Of a DNA stretch of 64,000 nt, positions 1 through 7,802 are shown in pieces; position 1 is the first letter of the stretch; every line of letters starts with the position of its first letter. The notes below the pieces were generated by a model. That model was not told the DNA's origin, did no database searches, and saw only the letters and a list, made by a program, of their open reading frames with translations. The translations under genes were made by a program, and so were the position numbers. Origin of the DNA: Streptomyces sp. NBC_00234 (GTDB lineage: Bacteria > Actinomycetota > Actinomycetes > Streptomycetales > Streptomycetaceae); contig NZ_CP108101.1 in the NCBI RefSeq assembly GCF_036195325.1, positions 5,828,001-5,892,000 on the forward strand, in the 5' to 3' direction.

Positions 1-767
1 AGCCGGCCGGGCTGGCCGCCGAGTACGGCCCCGACCAACTGGTGCCGCCGTCTCCCGCCGCCGAGGGCGAGGAGCTGCCGGACGATCCGGAGCATCCGCG
101 CAACCGGCCGCAGCCCTTCGTGCGGGCCGAGCAGGAGAAGCGGCTCAAGGCCGCCGAACGGGCGTATCAGCAACTCGGGAAGGTGAATCCGCTCGCCCTG
201 GAGGAGTTCTCGGCGCTGGAGGAGCGGCACAACTTCCTCTCCGAGCAGCTTGAAGACCTGAAGAAGACCCGGGCCGACCTGATGCAGGTGATCAAGGAGG
301 TCGACGAGCGGGTCGAGCAGGTGTTCACCGAGGCGTTCCGGGACACCGCCCGCGAGTTCGAGGGCGTCTTCTCGCGGCTCTTCCCGGGGGGCGAGGGGCG
401 GCTGATCCTGACCGACCCCGACAACATGCTGACGACGGGTCTGGACGTCGAAGCGCGTCCGCCGGGCAAGAAGGTCAAGCGTCTTTCCCTGCTCTCGGGC
501 GGTGAGCGGTCGCTGACGGCCGTGGCGCTGCTGGTCTCGATCTTCAAAGCCCGTCCCAGTCCCTTCTATGTGATGGACGAGGTCGAGGCGGCGCTCGACG
601 ACACCAACCTGCAGCGGCTGATCCGGATCATGGAGGAGCTCCAGGAGAGCTCGCAGCTCATCGTGATCACGCACCAGAAGCGGACGATGGAGGTCGCCGA
701 CGCGCTGTACGGCGTCTCCATGCAGGGCGACGGGGTCTCCAAGGTCATCAGTCAGCGACTCCGCTGA
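1..767 (+). CDS. smc: Chromosome segregation ATPase SMC, C-terminal part (5' truncated by window)
   Basis: This is the carboxy-terminal end of an SMC protein; the reading frame is open from the first bases, so the gene begins outside the window. SMC dimers condense and segregate chromosomes with ScpA and ScpB. The visible part holds the end of the coiled coil, rich in Glu, Lys and Leu, followed by the C-terminal half of the ABC head: the signature motif LLSGGERS (about base 490) and Walker B VMDEVEAALDD (about base 572), then a D-loop and switch-like VITHQKRTM. The gene stops at 767 and is followed by a 208-base gap before the permease. The call is secure; only the amino-terminal half is missing. 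Confidence 0.96.
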   Translation, partial: PAGLAAEYGPDQLVPPSPAAEGEELPDDPEHPRNRPQPFVRAEQEKRLKAAERAYQQLGKVNPLALEEFSALEERHNFLSEQLEDLKKTRADLMQVIKEVDERVEQVFTEAFRDTAREFEGVFSRLFPGGEGRLILTDPDNMLTTGLDVEARPPGKKVKRLSLLSGGERSLTAVALLVSIFKARPSPFYVMDEVEAALDDTNLQRLIRIMEELQESSQLIVITHQKRTMEVADALYGVSMQGDGVSKVISQRLR

Positions 768-840
768 CCTTTACTGAATCGTCACGACTTCAACGCGCCT
801 TTTGGCCGTTCCTGGGTAGATGTGGGACTTGACCCGGCGT

Positions 841-868
841 TTGACTTCGAGACTTGAACGCATAGTCT
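841..868 (+). promoter_or_regulatory. Candidate promoter for the glcP-type permease
   Basis: TTGACT (841-846), a 16-base spacer and TAGTCT (863-868) resemble a vegetative HrdB-type promoter, about 107 bases before the permease start in the only gap between it and smc. This is inference from sequence likeness; a second TTGAAC at 854 makes the exact -35 box uncertain. Confidence 0.35.
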
Positions 869-975
869 CTGCAACGTCGTTTTTACCTTCAAGTGGTGGT
901 GCCGCGAAAGTTGTGTGCCACTTGGGAGAGCTCGCCCCCCACGTCTGACGTAGCGGCCAGGCATCAGGAGTTCAT

Positions 976-2394
976 GTGACCAGCACTGCCAACGGACCGG
1001 CGTCCGGGGCCCGAGAGGCCCACCCCGACCATCTCGGCCATGTCATCTTCATCACGGCAGCCGCAGCCATGGGCGGCTTCCTCTTCGGCTACGACAGCTC
1101 AGTGATCAACGGCGCGGTGGAGGCGATCCGCGACCGGTACGACATCGGCTCCGGCACGCTCGCCCAGGTCATCGCCATCGCCCTGATCGGCTGTGCGATC
1201 GGCGCCGCGACGGCGGGGCGCATCGCCGACCGGATCGGCCGCATCCGGTGCATGCAGATCTCCTCGGTGCTCTTCACCGTCAGTGCCGTCGGCTCCGCGC
1301 TCCCGTTCGCGCTCTGGGACCTGGCGATGTGGCGCATCATCGGTGGCTTCGCCATCGGTATGGCCTCGGTCATCGGCCCCGCGTACATCGCCGAGGTCTC
1401 GCCGCCCGCCTACCGGGGCCGGCTCGGCTCCTTCCAGCAGGCGGCCATCGTCATCGGCATCGCGATCTCCCAGCTGGTCAACTACGGCATCCTCCAGCTC
1501 GCCGACGGCGATCAGCGCGGCGAGATCGGCGGCCTCGAAGCCTGGCAGTGGATGCTCGGCGTGATGGTCGTCCCCGCCATCCTGTACGGACTCCTCTCGT
1601 TCGCCATCCCCGAGTCGCCGCGCTTCCTGATCTCGGTCGGCAAGCGGGGCCGGGCCAGGGAGATCCTGGCCGAGGTCGAGGGCGAACACGTGAATCTCGA
1701 CGCGCGGGTGGCCGAGATCGAGACCGCCATGCACCGTGAGCACAAGTCCACCTTCAGCGATCTGCTCGGCAGCCGCTTCGGCTTCCTGCCGATCGTCTGG
1801 GTCGGCATCGGGCTGTCGGTCTTCCAGCAGCTCGTCGGCATCAACGTCGCGTTCTACTACTCGGCGACGCTGTGGCAGTCCGTCGGCGTCGACCCGTCCA
1901 GCTCGTTCTTCTACTCGTTCACCACGTCCATCATCAACATCATCGGCACGGTGATCGCGATGGTTCTGGTGGACCGGGTGGGCCGCAGGCCGCTCGCCCT
2001 GGTCGGCTCCTGCGGTATGGCGGTCGCGCTGGCCTTCGAGGCGTGGGCGTTCTCCGCGGATCTCGTCGACGGCGAGCTGCCCTCCACGCAGGGAGCCGTC
2101 GCGCTCATCGCGGCCCACGTCTTCGTTCTCTTCTTCGCCCTGTCGTGGGGTGTCGTGGTCTGGGTCTTCCTCGGCGAGATGTTCCCGAACCGGATCCGCG
2201 CCGCCGCGCTCGGTGTCGCCGCCTCCGCGCAGTGGATCGCCAACTGGGCGATCACCGCGAGCTTCCCGAGCCTCGCCGACTGGAACCTCTCCGGCACCTA
2301 CATGATCTACACAGCCTTCGCCGTGCTCTCGATCCCCTTCGTGCTCAAGTTCGTGAAGGAGACCAAGGGCAAGGCGTTGGAGGAGATGGGCTAA
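976..2394 (+). CDS. glcP: MFS sugar porter, GlcP-type glucose permease
   Basis: A 472-residue, twelve-helix major facilitator of the sugar porter family, expected to import glucose by proton symport at the cell membrane. Family motifs are visible: FLFGYDSSVINGA in helix 1, GRIADRIGR between helices 2 and 3, PESPRFL at the end of the first half, QQLVGIN in helix 7 and DRVGRRPL between helices 8 and 9. The GTG start at 976 follows AGGAG (967-971 region) by about five bases. Position between smc and ftsY matches where S. coelicolor carries glcP1, as I recall, which supports glucose as the substrate; substrate cannot be proven from sequence. In Streptomyces, glucose kinase and carbon repression depend on this uptake. 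A strong hairpin follows the gene. Confidence 0.9.
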   Translation: MTSTANGPASGAREAHPDHLGHVIFITAAAAMGGFLFGYDSSVINGAVEAIRDRYDIGSGTLAQVIAIALIGCAIGAATAGRIADRIGRIRCMQISSVLFTVSAVGSALPFALWDLAMWRIIGGFAIGMASVIGPAYIAEVSPPAYRGRLGSFQQAAIVIGIAISQLVNYGILQLADGDQRGEIGGLEAWQWMLGVMVVPAILYGLLSFAIPESPRFLISVGKRGRAREILAEVEGEHVNLDARVAEIETAMHREHKSTFSDLLGSRFGFLPIVWVGIGLSVFQQLVGINVAFYYSATLWQSVGVDPSSSFFYSFTTSIINIIGTVIAMVLVDRVGRRPLALVGSCGMAVALAFEAWAFSADLVDGELPSTQGAVALIAAHVFVLFFALSWGVVVWVFLGEMFPNRIRAAALGVAASAQWIANWAITASFPSLADWNLSGTYMIYTAFAVLSIPFVLKFVKETKGKALEEMG

Positions 2395-2423
2395 TCCCCG
2401 CTGCCCCTCTCCTCGGACCGGTG

Positions 2424-2458
2424 ACCGCCCCGGCTCAGCCCTGCTGAGCCGGGGCGGT
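2424..2458. terminator. Bidirectional terminator hairpin overlapping the end of the convergent gene
   Basis: A perfect 15-bp stem (2424-2438 with 2444-2458) and a five-base loop lie between two convergent genes. The left arm contains the stop codon (2435-2437) of the minus-strand oxidoreductase, so the coding end and the terminator share bases. Confidence 0.8.
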
Positions 2459-3418
2459 TCCGTTTCCGGCCGTCTCGCAGAACAGCCGCAGACTGCGCCA
2501 CGCCTCCTCGACGGGCATCCCGCCGCACAGCGGATGCAGCACCAGGCTGTCGGTGTCCAGCTCCGCGCACTGCTGCGGCGTGAGCACCCGGTAGACGCCC
2601 TCGGCGCGCAGTTCCTCCACCGTCGTCGCCGCCGAGCGCACCGCCGAGCGGATGTCCTTGGACTGCCAGGAGGCGTACGTACGGGCCTCGTGCAGGAAGT
2701 GCTCGCCGTAGTGCGCCCAGGTCCGGTCCGGGTCCTCGGAGAGATGCAGCAGCGGGGTCTTCGCGGCCGGCATCATGCAGAACCCCTCGGTCCCGTACTC
2801 GGCGCGCTGCTCGTGGTAGTACGCCTCCAGCTCCGGCAGGTGCGCGCTGGGGAAGAGCGGCAGCCCCAGGCGCGCCGCCCGCCGCGCCGCGGCCCGCGAA
2901 CTGCCGCCCACCAGGAGCATCGGACGGGGCCGGGTGTACGGGCGCGGGGTGACCCGGACCGTGCGCCCCCGGTACGGGAACGGCTCGCCGGTCCACGCCC
3001 GCAGCAGGGTTTCCAGCAGCTCGTCCTGGAGCCTGCCGCGGCGGCCCCACTCGACGCCCGCCCGCTCGTACTCCTCGGGCCGGTAGCCGATCCCCGCCAC
3101 CGTCACGAGCCGGCCCGCGCTCAGCAGGTCGAGGACCGCGATGTCCTCCGCCAGCCGCAGCGGGTCGTGCAGCGGGCCGATGATCGCGGAGACCGTGACC
3201 GCGATCCGGCGGGTGGCACCGAAGACGGCGCCGGCGAAGACGAAGGGGGAGGGGAGCCAGGAGTTGGCGGCCCCGTGGTGCTCCTCGGTCTGCACGGTGT
3301 CGATGCCGCGCTCGTCGGCGTACCGGGCCATCTCCAGTGCCGCGCGGTAGCGCGCCGAGAGTGTGTCCGGGGTGGCGGCCGGATCGACGAGATTGAACCT
3401 GAGCACGGTGAACGCCAT
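2435..3418 (-). CDS. LLM class (luciferase-like) flavin-dependent oxidoreductase
   Basis: A 327-residue protein of the bacterial luciferase/F420-dependent TIM-barrel superfamily. Visible features include the N-terminal strand and substrate-pocket region (MAFTVLRFNLVD), TEEHHG near residue 45, the SAIIGPLHDPLRLAEDIAVLDLLSAGRL segment typical of the family (in two parts, about residues 77-103) and GIGYRPEEY. Such enzymes use reduced FMN or F420; the substrate is unknown. The open frame extends upstream over ftsY, but the ATG at 3418 has a good ribosome site (AAGGGGAC, seven bases before) and matches the usual family start. It is convergent with glcP, sharing a terminator, and divergent from ftsY. 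Confidence 0.85.
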   Translation of the reverse strand: MAFTVLRFNLVDPAATPDTLSARYRAALEMARYADERGIDTVQTEEHHGAANSWLPSPFVFAGAVFGATRRIAVTVSAIIGPLHDPLRLAEDIAVLDLLSAGRLVTVAGIGYRPEEYERAGVEWGRRGRLQDELLETLLRAWTGEPFPYRGRTVRVTPRPYTRPRPMLLVGGSSRAAARRAARLGLPLFPSAHLPELEAYYHEQRAEYGTEGFCMMPAAKTPLLHLSEDPDRTWAHYGEHFLHEARTYASWQSKDIRSAVRSAATTVEELRAEGVYRVLTPQQCAELDTDSLVLHPLCGGMPVEEAWRSLRLFCETAGNGTAPAQQG

Positions 3419-3623
3419 GACATGTCCCCTTCGCCGGATCGGCCTGGCGAGGCGGCACATTAGCTGACGCTGCGTCAGAAATACAGGGCACCGGCCGCAC
3501 TGCCGGACGGAGCGACGGAGGAAGTGCGCCTTACCGCCAAAAGGTGCATAACACCCCCATGTGATGTCGGGTGGCCGACGGAGCCGCGCTCCTGTCCCGG
3601 CGGTGGCCGATACTGGACGGGTT

Positions 3624-4829
3624 ATGGAAATCGTCATCCTTGCTGTAGTCATCGCCCTGGTCGCGGTCGGCCTGATCAGCGGGCTCGTGGTCAGCAGCCG
3701 CAAGAAGAAGCAGCTGCCGACCCCGCCGCCGTCGAGCACGCCGACCATCACTCCTCCCGCCGAACCCCATGTCGGCGAGGAAGCCGAGGCGCCGCGCGAC
3801 GAAGCGCGGCGCACCATCGAGGAGGCCGGTCTCCCGGACACCGCGGGGGAAGCCCCGGCCACCGCCGAACCGGAGGCGCCCGCCGCCCCCGCGATCGAAA
3901 TCCCCGAGCCCACCGCGGGCCGTCTCGTACGGCTGCGCGCCCGGCTCGCCCGCTCCCAGAACTCCCTGGGCAAGGGCCTGCTCACCCTGCTGTCCCGGGA
4001 CAACCTCGACGAGGACACGTGGGAGGAGATCGAGGACACCCTCCTCACCGCCGACGTCGGCGTCGCTCCCACCCAGGAACTCGTGGAGCGGCTCCGTGAA
4101 CGGGTCCGCGTCCTCGGCACCCGTACCCCCGACGAGCTGCGCACGCTGCTGCGCGAGGAGCTCGTCGCTCTCCTCGGTCCCGAACTCGACCGCGAGGTCA
4201 GGACGGAGGGCGGGGCCGACACCCCCGGCGTCGTGATGGTCGTCGGTGTCAACGGCACCGGCAAGACCACCACCACCGGCAAGCTGGCCCGGGTGCTCGT
4301 CGCCGACGGCCGCAGCGTCGTGCTCGGCGCGGCCGACACCTTCCGTGCCGCCGCCGCGGATCAGCTGCAGACCTGGGGCGAGCGCGTCGGCGCCCGCACC
4401 GTCCGCGGGCCCGAGGGCGGCGACCCCGCGTCGATCGCCTTCGACGCGGTGAAGGAAGGTATCGCCGAGGGCGCCGATGTCGTGCTCATCGACACCGCGG
4501 GCCGTCTGCACACCAAGACCGGTCTGATGGACGAGCTCGGCAAGGTCAAGCGGGTCGTCGAGAAGCACGGGCCGCTCGACGAGATCCTGCTCGTCCTGGA
4601 CGCGACCACCGGTCAGAACGGTCTGGTGCAGGCCCGCGTCTTCGCCGAGGTCGTCGACATCACCGGCATCGTCCTGACCAAGCTGGACGGGACCGCCAAG
4701 GGCGGCATCGTGATCGCCGTCCAGCGCGAGCTGGGCGTACCGGTGAAGCTCATCGGACTCGGCGAGGGTCCCGACGACCTCGCCCCGTTCGAGCCCGGTG
4801 CGTTCGTGGACGCGCTGATCGGCGACTGA
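3624..4829 (+). CDS. ftsY: Signal recognition particle receptor FtsY
   Basis: A 401-residue SRP receptor GTPase that docks ribosome-Ffh complexes at the membrane. Residues 1-29 form a single membrane helix (MEIVILAVVIALVAVGLISG) followed by a basic stretch RKKK, a form typical of actinobacterial FtsY. An acidic, Pro/Ala-rich A domain covers roughly 30-95, then the four-helix N domain and the G domain with GVNGTGKTTTTGK (about residue 205), DTFRAAAADQL, the DTAGR box and TKLDGTAKGG. The ATG at 3624 is chosen because it begins the membrane helix; upstream in-frame codons give an Arg-rich non-family sequence. Its partner ffh lies 7.3 kb downstream on the same strand. A strong convergent terminator follows. 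Confidence 0.97.
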   Translation: MEIVILAVVIALVAVGLISGLVVSSRKKKQLPTPPPSSTPTITPPAEPHVGEEAEAPRDEARRTIEEAGLPDTAGEAPATAEPEAPAAPAIEIPEPTAGRLVRLRARLARSQNSLGKGLLTLLSRDNLDEDTWEEIEDTLLTADVGVAPTQELVERLRERVRVLGTRTPDELRTLLREELVALLGPELDREVRTEGGADTPGVVMVVGVNGTGKTTTTGKLARVLVADGRSVVLGAADTFRAAAADQLQTWGERVGARTVRGPEGGDPASIAFDAVKEGIAEGADVVLIDTAGRLHTKTGLMDELGKVKRVVEKHGPLDEILLVLDATTGQNGLVQARVFAEVVDITGIVLTKLDGTAKGGIVIAVQRELGVPVKLIGLGEGPDDLAPFEPGAFVDALIGD

Positions 4830-4855
4830 CGACCCCTCGGGCCGCCGCCGTACGT

Positions 4856-4898
4856 GCGAGGGCCGGACGAGCCGCCTGCCGGCTTGTCCGGCCCTCGC
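4856..4898. terminator. Bidirectional terminator between ftsY and the primase-like gene
   Basis: A perfect 13-bp GC-rich stem (4856-4868 with 4886-4898) encloses a smaller inner stem AGCCG/CGGCT. It sits in the 81-base gap between two convergent genes and can serve both. Confidence 0.8.
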
Positions 4899-4910
4899 GC
4901 ATGTCCGGCT

Positions 4911-5558
4911 CTACAGGCGGTGGCAGATGTACGCCAGCGTGCCCAGCAGGAGTCGCGCCTGCGGGGGAGTGCCCGCGGTGTCCGGCACCGGCGGGCGCAG
5001 CCAGCGGACCGGTCCCAGGCCACCGAGGTCGGACGGCGGGGCGGTGATGTGGGAGCCGGCGCCCAGCGCCCGCAGATCGAGGTCCGCGTCGTCCCAGCCC
5101 ATCCGGTAGAGCAGCTCGGGGAGTTCGGCCGCGGCCCCGGGGGCCACGAAGAACTGTGCGCGCCCGGTCGGCGTGGCGGCCACCGGCCCGAGCGGCAGCC
5201 CCATCCGCTCCAGCCGCACCAGCGCACGGCGCCCGGCCGCTTCGGCGACATCCAGGATGTCGAAGGTGCGGCCGACGGGGAGCAGCATCGCGGCGCCGGG
5301 GACCTCGGCCCAGGCGCCAGCCGCGATGTCGAGCGGGGCGCCGGCCGGGACCTCCTCGGCGAAGTCCAGCGGGTGTGCGCCGGGGGCGGGGCAGACCGTG
5401 TCGCCGCACGAGCACGCGCCCGCGGAGGCCCGCGCGCCCGGCGTCACCGCCCAGCCCCAGAGTCCTGTGTACTCGGCCACCGCCGTGCCCTCGGCCGAAC
5501 GGCCGCGGCGCCGCGAGCCGGATCGCATCTCACGGATGCCGCCGATCGTGAAGCCCAT
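4911..5558 (-). CDS. Bifunctional DNA primase/polymerase N-terminal domain-like protein
   Basis: A 215-residue protein resembling the prim-pol (AEP) domain proteins annotated widely in Streptomyces. Visible features: basic N terminus (RSGSRRRGRS), the segment YTGLWGWAVTPGARA, a Cys cluster CSCGDTVCPAPGAHPLDF around residues 50-65 as in prim-pol proteins that cut plasmid or phage DNA, then DILDVAEAAGRRAL and a C-terminal GSHITAPPSDLGGLGPVRWLRPP. I do not see a helicase domain, so it is a stand-alone domain and may lack polymerase activity. The start at 5558 has a strong GGAGGGGG site. It runs opposite to nsdA with a 425-base shared upstream region. A shorter relative lies at 63155-63631. Confidence 0.75.
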   Translation of the reverse strand: MGFTIGGIREMRSGSRRRGRSAEGTAVAEYTGLWGWAVTPGARASAGACSCGDTVCPAPGAHPLDFAEEVPAGAPLDIAAGAWAEVPGAAMLLPVGRTFDILDVAEAAGRRALVRLERMGLPLGPVAATPTGRAQFFVAPGAAAELPELLYRMGWDDADLDLRALGAGSHITAPPSDLGGLGPVRWLRPPVPDTAGTPPQARLLLGTLAYICHRL

Positions 5559-5983
5559 GCCCCCTCCAACGGGTCCGACTCACCGGTGGTTACGACCCGG
5601 AGGCACCGATCCGCCGTCCGCGTCGTCGTCGATCCGTCGTCCTGCGGGTGCTTTCGGGGGTAGTGCGCCCTGTTCCACGCGCCCCCGCGTGCTTCACTCC
5701 GCCAGGCTGCTGATCGCCGCGTGTCAAGTGAATCGCGAGCGGCGCCAGGCGGGTTCATCCGAAGGGGTGGCGAATGGTGGCGTTTCTGCAATGACCCTCG
5801 CGAGAGGGGTGATCGTAGGATTACCGTCGGTACACGAACCCTGGAAGTATGTGCACCCACGGGTATGCCGGAGGCAACCCGATTTCCTGTGGGAGGGTGT
5901 GCAACCTCCGTACGGACGGCACCGATGCACGGCATTCTGATAGAGGTTCGCGCGACAGGTTTCGGCGGGATGGGGGCGTTCCA
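5559..5983. other. Divergent upstream region of the primase-like gene and nsdA
   Basis: This 425-base gap must hold promoters for both genes. It is less GC-rich than its neighbours in places. I see no strong hairpin, no tRNA and no convincing operator; TAGAGGT at 5941-5947 could be a -10 box for nsdA but has no clear -35 partner. Short frames within it look random. Confidence 0.4.
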
Positions 5984-7459
5984 GTGAGTGGCAGCGGCGC
6001 AGGCGAGGCGAATGCCGGGAAGCGCCCCAATGGGCAATTGGGATCATGGTTCGTGCGGAGTGGCTGGTCGAAGGGCGAGCTCGCACGACAGGTGAACCGG
6101 CGGGCGCGGCAGATGGGCGCCCATCACATCAGCACCGACACCTCCCGGGTGCGGCGCTGGCTCGACGGGGAACAGCCCCGCGAGCCGATCCCGCGCATTC
6201 TCTCCGAGCTCTTCTCGGAGCGCTTCGGCGCCGTCGTCGCCGTCGAGGACCTCGGGCTGCGTACGGCACACCAGTCGCCCTCCGTGTCCGGTGTCGACCT
6301 GCCGTGGGCCGGACCGCAGACCGTCGCCCTGCTGTCCGAGTTCTCCCGCAGCGACCTGATGCTCGCCCGGCGCGGCTTCCTCGGCTCCTCGCTCGCCCTC
6401 GCCGCCGGCCCCGCGCTGATCGAACCCATGCAGCGCTGGCTCGTGCCCGTTGCCGCCGGTGCACCCGCCGAACCCGAGTCGCCCGCCGCGTCCCGCCGTC
6501 CCTCCCGGCTCTCCGGCCCCGAGCTGGACCTGCTGGAATCCACCACGGCGATGTTCCGCCAGTGGGACGCCCAGTGCGGCGGCGGACTGCGGCGCAAGGC
6601 CGTCGTCGGTCAGCTCCACGAGGTCACCGACCTGCTGCAGGAGCCGCAGCCCCAGGCCACCGCGACCCGGCTCTTCCGGTGCGCGGCCGAACTGGCCGAG
6701 CTGGCGGGCTGGATGAGCTACGACGTGGGCCTCCAGCCCACCGCCCAGAAGTACTTCGTCCTCGCCCTGCACGCCTCCAAGGAGGCCGGCGACAAGCCCC
6801 TCGGCTCGTACGTGCTCTCCAGCATGAGCCGCCAGATGATCCACCTCGGGCGGCCCGACGACGCCCTGGAACTCATCCATCTCGCGCAGTACGGCAGCCG
6901 GGACTGCGCCACCCCGCGCACCCAGGCCATGCTGTATGCGATGGAGGCCCGCGCCTACGCCAACATGGGCCAGCCCAGCAAGTGCAAGCGGGCGGTCCGG
7001 ATGGCCGAGGACACCTTCCTCGACGCCGGGCTCGACGGCGAACCCGAGCCCGACTGGATCCGGTTCTTCTCCGAGGCCGAACTCAACGGGGAGAACGCCC
7101 ACTCCTACCGTGACCTGGCCTATGTCGCCGGCCGCAGCCCCACCTACGCCTCGCTCGCCGAGCCCGTCATGGAGAAGGCGGTCGAGCTCTTCGGCGAGGA
7201 CGACGAGCACCAGCGGTCGTACGCGCTCAACCTGATCGGCATGGCCACCGTCCATCTGCTCAAGCGGGAGCCCGAGCAGTCCACCGTGCTCGCCACCCAG
7301 GCCCTGCGGGTCGCCAGGAAGGTCCGCTCCGAGCGGGTCAACACCCGCCTCCGCAAGACCGTCGACACCGCTGCCAGGGACTTCGGCGACGTGTCCGACG
7401 TCGCCAGGCTCACCGACCTGCTCCACGAGCAGCTGCCGGAGACCGCCGAAGCGGTCTGA
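5984..7459 (+). CDS. nsdA: NsdA-like negative regulator of differentiation, tetratricopeptide-like protein
   Basis: A 491-residue cytoplasmic regulator. The N-terminal 70 residues (WFVRSGWSKGELARQVNRRARQ ... TDTSRVRRWLDGEQP, in two parts) look like a divergent helix-turn-helix; the remaining two thirds are helical repeats like tetratricopeptide repeats, with YVLSSMSRQMIHLGRPDDALE and ALNLIGMATVHLLKREPEQS patterns. In S. coelicolor, NsdA represses sporulation and antibiotic production; its gene sits directly upstream of amtB-glnK-glnD, the same order as here. GTG 5984 is chosen because residues just before it are not family-like; an open frame extends to 5849. The basis of the name is order plus architecture, recalled rather than searched. 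No bldA codon seen. Confidence 0.88.
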   Translation: MSGSGAGEANAGKRPNGQLGSWFVRSGWSKGELARQVNRRARQMGAHHISTDTSRVRRWLDGEQPREPIPRILSELFSERFGAVVAVEDLGLRTAHQSPSVSGVDLPWAGPQTVALLSEFSRSDLMLARRGFLGSSLALAAGPALIEPMQRWLVPVAAGAPAEPESPAASRRPSRLSGPELDLLESTTAMFRQWDAQCGGGLRRKAVVGQLHEVTDLLQEPQPQATATRLFRCAAELAELAGWMSYDVGLQPTAQKYFVLALHASKEAGDKPLGSYVLSSMSRQMIHLGRPDDALELIHLAQYGSRDCATPRTQAMLYAMEARAYANMGQPSKCKRAVRMAEDTFLDAGLDGEPEPDWIRFFSEAELNGENAHSYRDLAYVAGRSPTYASLAEPVMEKAVELFGEDDEHQRSYALNLIGMATVHLLKREPEQSTVLATQALRVARKVRSERVNTRLRKTVDTAARDFGDVSDVARLTDLLHEQLPETAEAV

Positions 7460-7474
7460 CCCGGCTCTCCTGCC

Positions 7475-7551
7475 ACCGGCCACGACACCATCCCGTACCG
7501 CCCGACTCGGCTCCCCCATTGCCAGGTCAACGGATGGTTGTCGTGGCCGGT
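7475..7551 (+). repeat. Long-loop inverted repeat after nsdA
   Basis: Arms at 7475-7490 and 7535-7551 pair over 16 positions with one bulged base, separated by 44 bases. It begins 16 bases after the nsdA stop. It may act as the nsdA terminator, though the loop is long for an intrinsic one. Confidence 0.5.
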
Positions 7552-7642
7552 TCACGTTTCCGGCCGTTTCAACCGCACCGTATGCGGCGCAGGACGCATG
7601 GTAGGCAGAGCAGCGCGTACGCCACTCCTGGTTCATTCGGAC

Positions 7643-7678
7643 GTAACACACCGCGCCTCTTCGTCACTGCGGCGAAAC
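7643..7678 (+). promoter_or_regulatory. GlnR-box-like operator upstream of amtB
   Basis: GTCAC (7663-7667), six bases, GAAAC (7674-7678) matches the a-site/b-site spacing of Streptomyces GlnR boxes exactly, and a further GTAAC lies at 7643-7647 with imperfect phasing. It is 124 bases before amtB. GlnR is known to activate the amtB-glnK-glnD operon under nitrogen limitation, so the location fits. The surrounding 343-base gap (7460-7802) otherwise holds only the inverted repeat noted at 7475 and no gene that I can support. Confidence 0.7.
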
Positions 7679-7802
7679 ACCGTGCAGCATCTGCGGAAAC
7701 GGCGCTGGGTCAATCTCATGGCGCATAACCGGCCCGCACCTTTTCCCCAGTGGCCCCGCAATCTCGCCCGCACGCGGCCGCACCGACGACGAGGAGACGC
7801 CG

